Assembly (NCBI GenBank): GCA_019914995.1
Contig: CM034126.1
Location: 1,245,001-1,309,000, forward strand
DNA length: 64,000 nt
Origin: Acanthochlamys bracteata
Taxonomy: Eukaryota > Streptophyta > Magnoliopsida > Pandanales > Velloziaceae
Reading direction: 5' to 3'
The notes under the pieces are model-generated. The model saw nothing but the letters and a program-made list of their open reading frames with translations. It searched no databases and was not told the DNA's origin. Position numbers and translations under genes: made by a program. Below, piece after piece: positions 48,150 through 62,270 of this stretch; positions within the stretch are counted from its first letter, which is position 1; each line of letters begins with the position of its first letter.

Positions 48150-49300
48150 GACATAAACTGCATAATACTTATTATTACATTCTTAATTCCTTTGCTGTTC
48201 AATAAGGATCAATTCAAAAATCAAACTTTCTTCTTTCAAAGTTGCGTTAGTCTTCGTGCATCATCGGAGAAGGGCAACGGAGCAGTTGAACGTCTCCCTT
48301 GACCTCCTCATACTTTACTTTTTTTTGATTCAGTCACTAATAATTAACAATTATTTGTGCAACTATTTCTCAGTCAATTCAACCAAAAAATTAAAAATTA
48401 CAAAATTAAGTTTAGGGACTTGGTAATACGAAAGCAAACTATTTCGTCCGTATTTGCAAACACGTCGACTTTGGTTTGCTAAATCTATAAATGGTATCGT
48501 TATTCAAAACTTCTAAATAAAAATCAAACCGTCGATTGTGACGGACTGCAAAATATACACAACTTTTCTAACTCGCGGACCATCAGGGGCCGTTCATAAA
48601 CGAGCGGCTAAGATTTTGTTTTGTATATCCCGACGCAATCGAACGGTGCAAGAGTTCGAATAGTATCAATTGTGCACTCGCTCGCGTGCATACGCGACGA
48701 GGTGATGATGGTGGGTGCTACACGAGTGCAAGTGGGGCCAAAAGCGGGAGCAAAGAAAACGACAAATGAAAGCAGCTGTCCGAGTTCATTACTAATTACT
48801 AATTTGCCCCAAGTGGGTCCCGCAATTGATCGTGACGTCACCCGGAACGGGCGTGTTTGTAGCAGCTGGGACCATACCACTGCGGTAATAATAAGTGATT
48901 CATAATTTCGTTCACCACGCTAATAAATCCCTTATTGTGAATATACCCTGGTGTCGTTGTTATTTGCATGAGTGCCATTCAACAAGCAAATATTGTGACG
49001 GTGTAATTCATAGGTGGTTTTTAAGTCGATATGAAAACTAATTCTTAAAATTTTGTTTTATTGTGGAGGTGGTACTGTTATAGAGAGAGAATCATTAGTT
49101 GAGAATCAAGAGATTTTAATGTTGATAGCTCTTTGCTGTTGAGTATTCTAAGCATAATAATAAATGTGTATTTAAAAGCAAATACTAACTAGTGATACTA
49201 TGGTAATTCAGTAAACATATAAAGTGGTACTTTGGCCAATAAAAATAATTTCTCAACTATTTTTTAAAAACCCAACTCTTCAGTTGGGTTCTTCCCAAAC
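48150..49300 (+). promoter_or_regulatory. Upstream region of FLZ 6 with a GC-richer island
   Basis: 48540-48900 is noticeably GC-richer than the surroundings and holds CG words, a TGACGTCA site and no supported gene. It lies about 0.6-0.9 kb before the FLZ 6 start and may be a distal promoter or an old first exon. Confidence 0.35.
48833..48840. promoter_or_regulatory. TGACGTCA palindrome (bZIP/TGA-type site)
   Basis: A perfect 8-base CRE-like palindrome, known in plants as a strong bZIP binding core. It sits about 620 bases before the FLZ 6 ATG. Function is inferred only. Confidence 0.4.
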
Positions 49301-49455
49301 TACCCCTGAGTTTTTCTTCTTCTTCCTGCTCATCTGCTCACATCAACTGCCATTATTAATCCCCCACCACCACAGCCATCACGCACCACTCTCCCCAATT
49401 CCCACTTCCCTCAAAAATTAGATTTCTAAAAAGCTCAGATTTTTAAGTTTTGTCT

Positions 49456-50384
49456 ATGGCGGAGATGGGTTGCGGTGCCCGGATTACTACGACAGAGATC
49501 GAGACTTCTGAATTTGTTGGCTCTGGTGTAGTGGGGAGGATCGGATTACCGCCGGCACCGGTTGTTCCTTCTCCGGCACCGAGATTTGAAGGGTTTTTCC
49601 TGGATGATTTTGTTTGTGAAGAACAGAAGCATTTCTTGGATGCCTGCGCTCTTTGTAATAAACCGTTGGGATCTAATCGTGATATATATATGTACAGGTA
49701 AATTTCCCTCTTGTTTTGTGATCTAGCTTGTGTTTGGGTTTTGGGGCTAGTTTCATCGATTTGTGGGCGTGTTGATCTCCATTTTATCATTAAGTTTTTA
49801 ATGAATGAACGGAATCTTAATGATATGGTTTAATAAACTCGGTTTCCTGATTATAATTTCTGCGAATGAATTCATCTTTTAGCTTCAATTTCCCTGATTT
49901 TGTTTGATATCTGTGATTGGAGATGTCTTTATTTTCTGTTCAGTTCATTGATCGAGAAGTCCCTTACGAACACGGGTTTCGATTCTCACGGGTGGTCAAG
50001 AAACTTCGCTGTTTTTTCTGATTTTTTCTCTTCTTTTTTTCTTTCCTCCCCTCCTTTCCCTCCTTAGATCATCTAAATGCTGCTCCATGTTAAGAAAAGG
50101 AAAAAAAACGGCCTTTCGATTATTGTTAAGAAATAGGAAATCTTTTCTTTGAATTTCTTCCCTAACACGTTGATTGATCTGTTCTTTGGATCAGGGGTGA
50201 TACACCGTTCTGCAGTGAAGAGTGCCGGCAAGAACGGATCGACACGGACGAAGCAGCAGAGAAAGCTCGGAAGCTCTCCTTCAAACAAGCTTCTGCTTCT
50301 TCTACAATCATCAAAGAAACGAATACTAGTTCTCCAAAATCCCAAGCTATCGGCGTGAGAACAGGTGCTGTTGTTGCCGGATAA
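49456..50384 (+). CDS. FCS-like zinc finger protein, array member 6 (two exons)
   Basis: 143 residues. Exons 49456-49697 and 50195-50384; phase-2 intron (497 bases) after IYMY. The longest N-terminus of the array: MAEMGCGARITTTEIETSEF, then a Pro-rich part (GLPPAPVVPSPAPRFEGFFL), then EEQKHFLDACALC. The finger continues RGDTPF, CSEEC, RQERIDTDEAAEKARK and ends TGAVVAG, like member 1. All four cysteines are present. Intact; ATG context CTATGGCG is good. Family role: SnRK1-interacting scaffold. Confidence 0.93.
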
Positions 50385-51048
50385 AAAAAAATTTAATGAA
50401 AAGAGGAAATCTTCTTTCTTTCTAAATTACAAGAGTGAAAAAAAAGGCAGCAACAATCAAAACAAGCCAGAAAGAAAACAAAAGGTAGAAGGAATATGGG
50501 TAATCTTGGCTTGTTAGTATAGAAGAGCTCTGTTTTTTCGGTTTTTGTTGAGCTTTTTCTGTAAGATTTTGGGTTCTTGTCGAGTTTTTTTTTTTCACTA
50601 GTATGTAGTTTGGTATCCTGAAATTAAAAGGAGAAAAGCTAGTTAATGGTGGTTGTGGGATTTTCTTTCTCCTATGTAATGAACTCTTTGAAAAGAAAAG
50701 AAAAAAAAAGGAAAAGGAAAATCCTTTTTCTTCTATATGTGTAGAGTTATATTATTTCCTTCTCGTGTTCTTTTGTTTATCTGTTCATTCATAGATAGTG
50801 TGCTAACTGCAGAGTAGTGCGAACGCAAATTGGGTTCTCTTAACTACCAGGTGCATGTTCTGGAAATCATTTAAAATCAGTTCTAGCTTTTTTAGGAAAG
50901 AAGATAGAAATTACGTTTATGGTTGCTTTTTGATTAGCTGCTTTTAGCTTCTGGAAAATCCTGAAAACAAAAATCTGATGAAGCTTCTAGCTCTTACGGA
51001 ACCCAACAACTCCTTCAAGGCTCGAACTTAAATGAGCAGCAGCTTCTG
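50385..51048. other. 3' region of FLZ 6 and spacer
   Basis: Probable 3' untranslated region with A- and T-rich tracts to about 50760, then unremarkable intergenic DNA. Confidence 0.45.
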
Positions 51049-51261
51049 CGTACGTTTGAAATTGATTATAAAATAAAATTTTTTTAAAATAAAAAGTATT
51101 TTTATTTTTAGAAAAAATAAGAATATATAATATAAAAATTATTACGTAAATTTTTTTATATTATTTAAATTTTTAAATAAATTTTTTAAAAATATTTATA
51201 AAATATATATTAAAAATATGAAAATAAAAAAAAATTAAATAGTTGATTTTGAAACGCTCTA
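51049..51261. repeat. Family-A MITE-like element
   Basis: About 213 bp, left end TGCGTACGTTTGAAATTGATT, right end TTTTGAAACGCTCTAGC. The interior keeps TATAAAATAAAATTTTTTTA and TTTTTAAATAAATTTTTTAA. Confidence 0.6.
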
Positions 51262-51289
51262 GCTCGTCATTAACATGGGCAGCACTGTA

Positions 51290-51605
51290 TTAGGCCGGGC
51301 CCAAATAGAGGGAGCTGAAATGACCCAACCTCGAGTGGCCTTTTCTCATAAAGGCGCCTTGAAAGTGTAATTTACCTAAAACCCATCGTTTGTAAATACA
51401 GTCGAATCAGGTTTTTTTCCTTATTACCCTCTCTCTATTCTCCGACGACCGAACGCGGCGGCTGTCGGTGATCAGTAATCAAAATTCTTTTCGTTTACAA
51501 ATCCATCCCAATTTCCTTCTCTAGCGCAAATCTGCAATACTTCTGAATATTTATCTAAATTAGTGGTCTCTCTTACTTCTACCGGTGACAATCCGCGAAT
51601 TCCAG
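51290..51605 (+). promoter_or_regulatory. Promoter and non-coding first exon of the composite pseudogene
   Basis: A GGGCCCAAAT word (site II-like, TCP type) near 51296 precedes a TC-rich leader (51410-51600) that ends at a donor-like CAG|GTATGA after 51605. The MUSTANG-like coding remnant follows about 500 bases later, consistent with a leader intron. Whether it is still transcribed is unknown. Confidence 0.4.
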
Positions 51606-52121
51606 GTATGATTATGAAGTTTTTCTTTTAAGTTTATTTTTTTCATATGCATTATTATGACTCAGATGTTGTTCTAAAAGAAGAAATTGCGAAGCCATTA
51701 GGAATTTCTTTCGTTGTGCATTTATGTCGATTTAATGTTTTAGGAAGGTCGTCGAGTTTCTATATTTGATTTTAGGGATACTGTGAGAATTCTTATAACG
51801 TGTTTGTAGATTTTATCTTGTTGTAACAGCCATAGTAGTTCTGTTAAAGGTGGCATTTTCTTCCTTCAATTTTCTTGATATCTGCAATTTTGTGTGATAA
51901 GTTATGCAGTAAACCTTTTCTTTTCTTCAAAATTTCTTCTTTTCTAACTTTAGGAGATTTCAGCTAGCTAACTGTCTCCCGGTACTCATAAACTATAAAT
52001 AAACTGATTCCGGTAAGATTTTGAAATTCATGTGCAGGAGATGTGCAGTTGCAATATGATTTGCGGTACTTTTTTTTTTCTCTAGTGTTACTTCTCAGAT
52101 TGTTGCGTTCAAAGTGGAAAA

Positions 52122-52430
52122 ATGCTAGAAGGGGAAGTTGTGGCTATCTGCCACTATGGTGGAGAATTTATTTACAATGCTGATGGGTCTTGCTTTGCAC
52201 TGGTGGAGGTGCTCATGCGATAGATATTGGACATGAAATGACCTTTCAGGATTTTAAAGTTTCCAGTTTGTTTAACAGCGACCTAGCAAATATGTCTGTC
52301 AAGTATTTTCTACCAAGCAACAGGACCCTTATCTCAATCTCGACTGCTTAGGATCTGAAACGCATGGTTTAGTTTAATATTAGTACCATGACTACTGATG
52401 TTTATATTCTTAGCAAGGTTGACGTAGAAT
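52122..52430 (+). pseudogene. 5' fragment of a MUSTANG-like (MULE-derived) gene, PB1 region
   Basis: From ATG 52122 the translation MLEGEVVAICHYGGEFIYNA, then in a shifted frame GGDAHAIDIGHEMTFQDFK, ANMSVKYFLPSN, RTLISIST and DLKRMV, then TTDVYIL. This parallels the N-terminal PB1 domain of plant MUSTANG/MuDR-type domesticated transposases (AICQSGGEF, GGDAHAIDID, SIKYFLPGNKKTLITIS, DLKRM, from memory). At least one frameshift and two stops break it. The zinc-finger and transposase domains are missing; VPS13-like exons follow instead. Confidence 0.75.
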
Positions 52431-52622
52431 AATTCTACAAAATTTGTTTCTGTTAGTTTTTTTTTTTGGGAGATATGTGATAGGATAGGTGTTCTTTACA
52501 CTGGTCCAGCTACCTGTTTCTTTTTAGCATCCCTGAGATTACTGCATGCAAGGAATTGTTTCCTAGAGAGCAATTTAACTGATATTTTCCTCACTATTTA
52601 TGCATCTTAATAGATGTTTCAG

Positions 52623-54312
52623 GTGTAAGGTTGAAAATATCATTGGAGACTGCACCTGCAGAAAGGCCACATGGTATTCTTGAGATTTAGAGTTCCATAT
52701 TGTCGGCCAAAAGAAATGCTTTTAGAATTCAGGTCAGTTAATCGATTTAGTGTAGCCATGTCATTATGGTAGCAAGCTACTGAGGATTTATTTGGTCTCT
52801 AAAGCTTCAATTCATTTCTTTATAGACTTTTATAGAAAAGTTAATGCATGAAATTAGGCCTATCATATTGGAATAAAGCCTCATAAACTTGATGGAAGAT
52901 TTTGAAAAACTGGTGAAGCCTTCCATGCTATTGGAAAATCATGGGTATATGTGTTGCGAAATCAAACATTACATTCAAAGAACAACCAAGTCTCTCTCTA
53001 AACTTGTACGATCTTGGCAGTGACAGCAACTTAATGTGCTTTGACAACCATGCACAAGGCTTATGGTATCCAAGCTAAATAATACTTGGATTTTTTAAAA
53101 TGAACCATTTCGTAGTAGGTTTCTTTTTTGCTCTGCTTACTGGACAACACCGCAAGATAGGATTTTAGCAAATAAACTGCTTGCTTAAATGTTTACTTTT
53201 TTTTTTTCAAAGGTATGTCTTAGGACGGTCATGTGCAAGAGCCGGTTCATGAAAAAGCTTGATTGCTCCAGCTATTACAATCACATTAAATGAGATCTTA
53301 TACACAATATTTACATCTTATATCCTCAGTGGAGATATTTGTATGACAAAGTCAACATTTGCCTCTCTGAGTAAAGGACTTGTGGATTATCTATGGATGG
53401 ACAGTTTTTACAGCACCGGTCGAATCAGGTCTCTCTCTCTCTCTCTCCCCCACACTGTCTCTCTCTATCTTATATATTAATTTATTAGTTGTTATTATTC
53501 CATAACCTCAGTTTGGTCAAGGCGATACCAGTGTAAGTGATGTTTTCTCCAAGGAACAGAAGCATTTGCACAAGGCATTGCTTTTGGTGTTTCTGGAGTT
53601 CTCACCAAGCCCGTTGGCAGTGCCAGACAGCATGGTCTTCTATGGTTTGCACATGGAATTGAGCGTGGCATTTTAGGTTTTGTTGTTCAGCCATTCAGTG
53701 GAGCATTGGATTATGTTTCATTAACCGTAGTGGTGCTATTTTTCCTAGATGCTTAGAAATTCTAAACAACATATTTACTACCCAAAGAAAGAGGAACTCC
53801 TGCGCTATTTATGAAATTTCATAGTAAATTGCTAATCATGACATCCCTTTCAGTTTTTGTACCTCTTCTTCAATTCATTTAGGTTTTTATGATAAGCTTA
53901 AACCTAGTCTAACCTAAACGAATACTATTAGGTTTGGAGGAACTATGTTGACGATCATGCTGCTCCTGTCTCAATTTGGCAGCCTAGACCACTAGATGGG
54001 TTTTGTTGCCATCGGATGTGTAGCAGTGGCTGACTTCGATGTACCCACCAACTGAATTGTGCTTTTATTGTGTGAGGACCAGATATGGAGGTGGACACGC
54101 TTTTTGAGGAGCAAACGCCATGGGCTGCGCCAAATGCCTATCTGTGGTCATGTTACATGTATCAATTTCAAAGCGAAGCATTGCAGTTTGTCACCCTAAG
54201 GCAGTTAACAAGTAGGAAGCCTAAGAAAGTCTTAGATAGTCAGCATCCACAAATAACAGAGGTTCCAAAGAGGTCAGGAACTCATGATGAAAGAAACATC
54301 AGACTTATATAA
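52623..54312 (+). pseudogene. C-terminal part of a VPS13-like lipid-transfer protein gene, degenerate
   Basis: Four exon remnants with introns: 52623-52732 (SLETAPAERPHGILEI), 53213-53428 (VMCKSRFMKKL, DLIHN, DGQFLQ), about 53510-53790 (GIAFGVSGVLTKPVGSARQH, FVVQPFSGALDYVS, RCLEILNN) and about 53935-54312 (VWRNYVDDHAAPVSIWQPR, then FEEQTPWAAPNAYLW and SEALQFVTLRQ). Each matches, in order, the C-terminal region of plant VPS13-type bridge-like lipid transfer proteins as I remember them, which act at membrane contact sites. In-frame stops and frame shifts occur in exons 1, 2 and the last, so it is not functional. Conserved splice borders mean it arose by DNA duplication, not from mRNA. The N-terminal tube-forming region is absent. 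Confidence 0.85.
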
Positions 54313-55076
54313 GTAAGTGACATAACAATGCACAACTTCCAATTGCAAGCATTCAATGCGAGTAGGAAACTGCAGATATTTCCTGGTGATATAATTTTCA
54401 AGGTATTTTCTGCACCTTTTGCTTAGGGCTTACAAGATTATTGGGATCACCTGATATTCGGTCTGTTGTGAAGTAAGCAGATCTGCACCTGTAATTTCAT
54501 AGCAAGTTACGTATTTTTCTGTACACCAAACAACATGAAGGTCTTCGGTCTTGCTTGGAAATCATACGTATTATACAACTTGTAAATCCTACAAATGAAA
54601 TTGATATATACATGTATATTGTTTCATTGTGGAACCAAGGATATGATTGTAACTATTTATCTTTGTATCTTCAATACTCGTAGACGATTGATTCTTTCTT
54701 GAGTTTGCAAATATTTTCTATGCATTTGTTTCGTAAATATAAGCATGTAAAGTGATTCGCATCAGTATCTGCAGATGTCTCCTTCTGATTCCATTTTGTT
54801 CGTTCATGTAATCGTTGTTTGTGTATGTGCTTTTATTCTCATGGTAATGAACGACGTTTTCTCGTTGAAGGTAAACGTCAACTGCTACCGACAACGTTGT
54901 AATCGTTCGTAACTCAGCAATTATTAATTGATGTGATTCAATGCGGTCGATCTTATCTCTCTCTCTTTCTCGTGAGAATTAGTCAAAAGCCAAATCCAAA
55001 AAAATATAATTAATCAAGAACAGGGAAGGAAGGATCCATTAATCAAGAAAAAAGTGGAAGATTGTAGTCCTGTTTG
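54313..55076 (+). promoter_or_regulatory. Spacer and promoter region of the EndoU gene
   Basis: The left half may be the 3' end of the VPS13-like pseudogene. The right half contains ACGACGTTTTC near 54850, a CT-rich tract near 54956, and the leader before ATG 55077. No TATA box is assigned. Confidence 0.4.
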
Positions 55077-58000
55077 ATGGAGGGACTCATCAAGGGCTTG
55101 ATCGACGTTGCTCTCGGCGGTGGCGGTGGGGACAACGATGGTGATGATAATCGCAGGGGTAGAGAAGAAGAACAGCAGAGATCCAGATCCTCTTGGGCTG
55201 AGGTGAGAAAAACTTATCTCAAAACCACTATCACTTGCTTGTTCTGAAAGAGTTTCCCATGGTGGAGTTTCGAAGTTGGTTGTGCGAATTTTTCACTAGG
55301 GGAAGGATGCATTTTGTTGAATTTTGCCGCTTAATTGCACGCACTGTTCGGGGACGCATTGCATTTAGTTACTTTTATAAATGTGTCTCTGCACAGATGA
55401 TAAATTCTTCAGAAATGCTTGTGCTTTTATTCCGTGGAATTAATTTATGCAAATCTTTGTTGTTTTGCTCTTTTACTGAGATAATTGTTTGGTTTTTCTT
55501 GTGTCTTATTTTATTTTTTCTCTTCCTGTTTCTTCTTGGAGCAGCAGAATGAAGAGGAACAGAGGAGACGCGAAAGCTACAGTCGACCAAACGCCTGGAA
55601 TTCGGAGAAGGTAATCGCCATTATTTGGCTAGCATGCAGACGCAAATTACTTTTATCTTTATTTTTTGGATTAACCGAAGATTTCTTCTTACAGCAGTAC
55701 GAGAGGACACAGCAGGATGATGAGGAGCTGCGATGGCAACAGCATGAAAGGTACTCTAATAGCATGGTTGGATATGATAGTTGTTGCAGCATTGGAATGT
55801 GAATTGCAATCCTAGGCATTGAGCAAAATACTAGTAACACTTGAAAAATAATCTTTCCTTATATTCAATTGTTTTGAATGATCACACTTAATATGAGCAG
55901 CACTCATCTAACCAGACTGCAATCCCAAATGGGCACAAGCCACCAACCTAGTGCCTGGTCTTCAGAGAAGGTGGGACTTGTTAATTTATCAAAGTTTTAA
56001 TCATCCTACTTGCTTTTTTTCTTTTCGTTTTTCCCCATTGTATGTTGATTAATGTTCGCTTGTAGGAAGACAATGATGGTCAATATGAGGGACAGTGGGA
56101 GGTTGTTGGCCAGAAAAAGAAGCACCATCCTATGCCACAAAGACTGCAAAAGGTTCGTCACTCGATATTCTTATTCAATCATGGCTCTGAATTTACTTTT
56201 GATGTTGGCTTACTAGCAATGCAGAGAAATTGCTTCTCCATTTCTTGGCTGTTTTTCAACCATTTTCGTAGTTAGCTGGCTATAATAATTATCAATAGGA
56301 TCAAATTTGTTTATCACATGCTACATCGTCTAGACTTAAAGAGGAACTGCTGAGTAGTGTGCTTTTGTTACTGTGTCACATATATTTCTGAGAAACATAA
56401 ACACATCATGTATCAGCAACTTTGCTACTTCTTTCACGATTTTGTGTCAGTGAGTGAATAATATGCAGAGATTTCCGCCTGACATTTCAGTGGTTTCACA
56501 TTTCTAATAATCATGCGCAATGCTTGGGTGATTTATTCACATCGCTTCATTGGCACTTTCTGCAGGTGCAAGTCGATACTTGGAATGACTACAAAAGGAA
56601 TCCAAGCGAGCAGAATTATATGGAGGATTCTTACCATCATACAGAGACAGAAACGTCAGATATGGAGATTGACAATCTGTCCAAAGCTTGCAGCAGGCTA
56701 TGGAAGCTTGATCTCAACAGATTGGTTCCAGGGAAAGACTATGAAATTGATTGTGGTGAAGGTAAAAAGGTTTATCAGAAAGGGGATATGGCTGATGGAA
56801 GCCTATTCCAGTGGGTCAATGATGATGTGTTCAGACGTCCCACTTATGCTCGGTTTTGCTCTCTTTTGGATAACTACAATCCACAAGAAGGGTATAAAGA
56901 AGTCATTACTACTCCGGAGAAGAATGAGCAGGCAGCTTTTATAGAGGAAATTAGTAGGACTGCACCAATCAAGTATCTTCACAAATATCTTGTTGCAAAG
57001 GGCATTGGATCCCAAGACTATGAGGAATTCAAGGAAATGTTGAAGAGTCTTTGGTTTGATCTGTATGGCAGGGGTGGTAGTTCAGGTAGCTCGTCTGCTT
57101 TTGAACATGTTTTTGTAGGGGAAATCAAAGGGCGGGGAGAAAACGAGGTATCTGGCTTTCACAACTGGATTCAGGTACACTTATCTTCAGTCTCTTGCAT
57201 TTTATTGCGATGCATAAGTTAAAGTAGGAACAGAGTCATTTAGAAGCTGCAACACTGAACTGGCTAATAGTGACACCAACTACATGCATTCGACTAGAAT
57301 CAGTAGTAATATGCATCAAAGCGTGCAATGGCAAAGTTAAGATGCTTGTAAAGTCTTAAGCCATCACTTCTCGTTAGTGCGTACTGTCAATTACTGGCAG
57401 CAGTTCTTAGTGAGCATTTTGTGTCATGCAAGCTACATGAGAACATACTCATTTCTTCTAAGGACTTCGTGTTTTGATTTTGTGTTACCTTTTTTTATGC
57501 AAGAATTCCTCCATCTAAATTTGTCTTCTAACAGTTTTACTTGGAAGAAGCCAAAGGGAGAGTGGACTACCAAGGTTACATTTTTCCTAGGAGGCATCAA
57601 GAGATTGTAAGCAATTGAGTTCCATTTATACCTAATGTTATCTTGAGCAGGCAAAAGTACCATTATAACTTTCATGCTGAATGCATACATAAATGGCTGT
57701 TGCATACCATTCTGATCAAGCTTTGTGCGTTGATACAAAACAGTAGGTTATACATGATCTGCTTCTTTTATGTGTGAAGTTAAACTGACTAGGATTTTAG
57801 AATTGTAAACATGTTTTATGGCTGATCTTTTCTATAAAATGGTTATGCCGGTACTTATGGCAAATAATGACGAATACCTTTTTATACAATGATTGTGCCA
57901 GTGCTTACGACAAATAAATTTGCTATCACCTGAGAACATATGCAGCACTTCCAACTACGAGTAATTGTTACTTGTTGTCCCCACTTCTTTGCAACGTTTA

Positions 58001-58296
58001 ATTACCATTGCATCACCATTGCATCGCTGCTAGTAACATGTTTATTGTTTGCATTGCAGCCTAATTCAGACTCTCAATTGCTGACAATTCAATTTGAATG
58101 GAATGGTATACTAAAATCTGTCTCGAGCACTTTAATTGGGGTGAGCCCAGAGTTTGAAGTTGCCCTCTACACATTGTGTTTCTTCGTCGGTCAAGAAGAC
58201 AACCGTGTTTGTCTAGGTCCATATCCTGTGAACATCAAATGCTATCGCTTTGGTCGGGGCAGAATGGGATCTGTTTTTCCTATAGCTGAATGTTAA
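55077..58296 (+). CDS. EndoU (XendoU-type) poly(U)-specific endoribonuclease family protein
   Basis: 440 residues in eight exons: 55077-55202, 55545-55610, 55695-55750, 55901-55970, 56066-56152, 56566-57174, 57535-57606, 58060-58296; all junctions keep frame. Residues 1-135 are low-complexity, starting MEGLIKGLIDVALGGGGG and rich in Gln, Glu and Arg. The EndoU domain fills about 150-440 (ACSRLWKLDLNRLVPGKDYE, then FEHVFVGEIKGRGENEVSGF, and YPVNIKCYRFGRGRMGSVFP). Catalytic triad candidates are H316, H334 and K381; their spacing fits XendoU (His-His-Lys). Animal homologues cleave RNA at uridines with manganese; plant roles are poorly known. No signal peptide or membrane segment is seen. Intact. 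Start is supported by an ATG just before the exon and by the MEGLIKGLIDVAL N-terminus remembered from plant homologues. Confidence 0.93.
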
Positions 58297-59587
58297 TATC
58301 TACTGTATAACCGAAGAAGGTGAAAATATTAGTCTTTCTTGTAATACATGTGAAAATCTGGAGTTTGTATTTTCTAATCAATAGCCTACTGATGTTACCA
58401 ATGATGTCTATTCTAGATCATAAACTCAATATATCTGTTTTCTGATTTTTGGGTTTCTATTGATTGAATCATGAACTTATTTGTCTACTACATTTGGATA
58501 TCAAGCTTGATAGCATGACCTGTAGATATTTCTACAGTTACATGTTATCTTTTTTGTTATGATTTTAAGAAGGGCGGGTCTAACAATTCCACATGTTTTA
58601 GGTTTCTGCTTTTGTTTCTTTGCAGAAAAAAAAAATGTAGTGATTTTTTGAAAAAACAAGACCTTTAAATGACAGCCACCAAAACAAAAAGAAACAACAA
58701 AAGTTCCAGCCAAGAAAATGAATTTAAGAAGAAAACAAACATGCAAAAACTTTTCCTTATACCTAAAATGCTAGAAAATAGATTCTCATCAAAATTAATT
58801 TCCACCAAGGATTCCAGCTATGTAAGAAGCAATATGGATAAGGCCTTAAAACTCAACAACATAAAATTCTCTTGGTTGATTTTAGTAGTGTCTGTCTAGT
58901 GCCTACCACCACAAATTAATTGATTCATTCGTTAATAATCACTATCTTACTTAGTTTGCAAAACTTTGTGTTTGCATATCCTTACAATATTAAACATTTA
59001 GATTCATGTTTATCTTTTCCACATGCAACAGTCCTCTAAAAGCTTAAGCTGTGTTCTTGTCCTCACCAGTTGTAGCTTCTGAAGCTTTGTTCTCGTTGAA
59101 AAGAAACTAGCTACAGAGTTATATCAACAAGTTGTTGCTTGTGGGGATAATCCCAAAAACATGGGAAGAATGAAAATTGTTTGTAGCCACACTAGCTTTC
59201 GTGGTTCTAATCTCCAAAATCTTAGTAAGGTACGTTACGCAAACTTTGCTTATTTTACACCACAAGCAAGCAAAGAGAAATAACAAGTAGCGTATCTGCA
59301 AAAATCTATCATAATTTTCAGATTACTTGGTATTTATTTGATCTTAAAAACTTCAAATATTAAAACTTAAAAGCTGCTGTAATCTTTAAAAACGTAAAAG
59401 AAGTTTCCGTAGTAGTCCAACGTTAGAAAGAATGAACATTGTAAATGTTTACCAAGTCTACCCTTTTCATGCTTCAACCTGCCATGCATCACTTTCTACC
59501 AACAAAAGGGTAAAACTGTCATTTACATCACCGTAAGCATGTTATATTTGACGATGAACATTGATTTGAAATCTTAGATTTCAATAA
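58297..59587. other. 3' region of the EndoU gene and intergenic DNA
   Basis: Probable 3' untranslated region to about 58400. No other gene is seen; open frames at 58501-58746, 58669-58899 and 59119-59301 lack domains. Confidence 0.45.

Positions 59588-62270
<2,683 letters not shown>

Noticed and set aside
48608-48905. Overlapping open frames on both strands
   Set aside because: No recognisable domain, start context or splice partner; better explained by local GC content.
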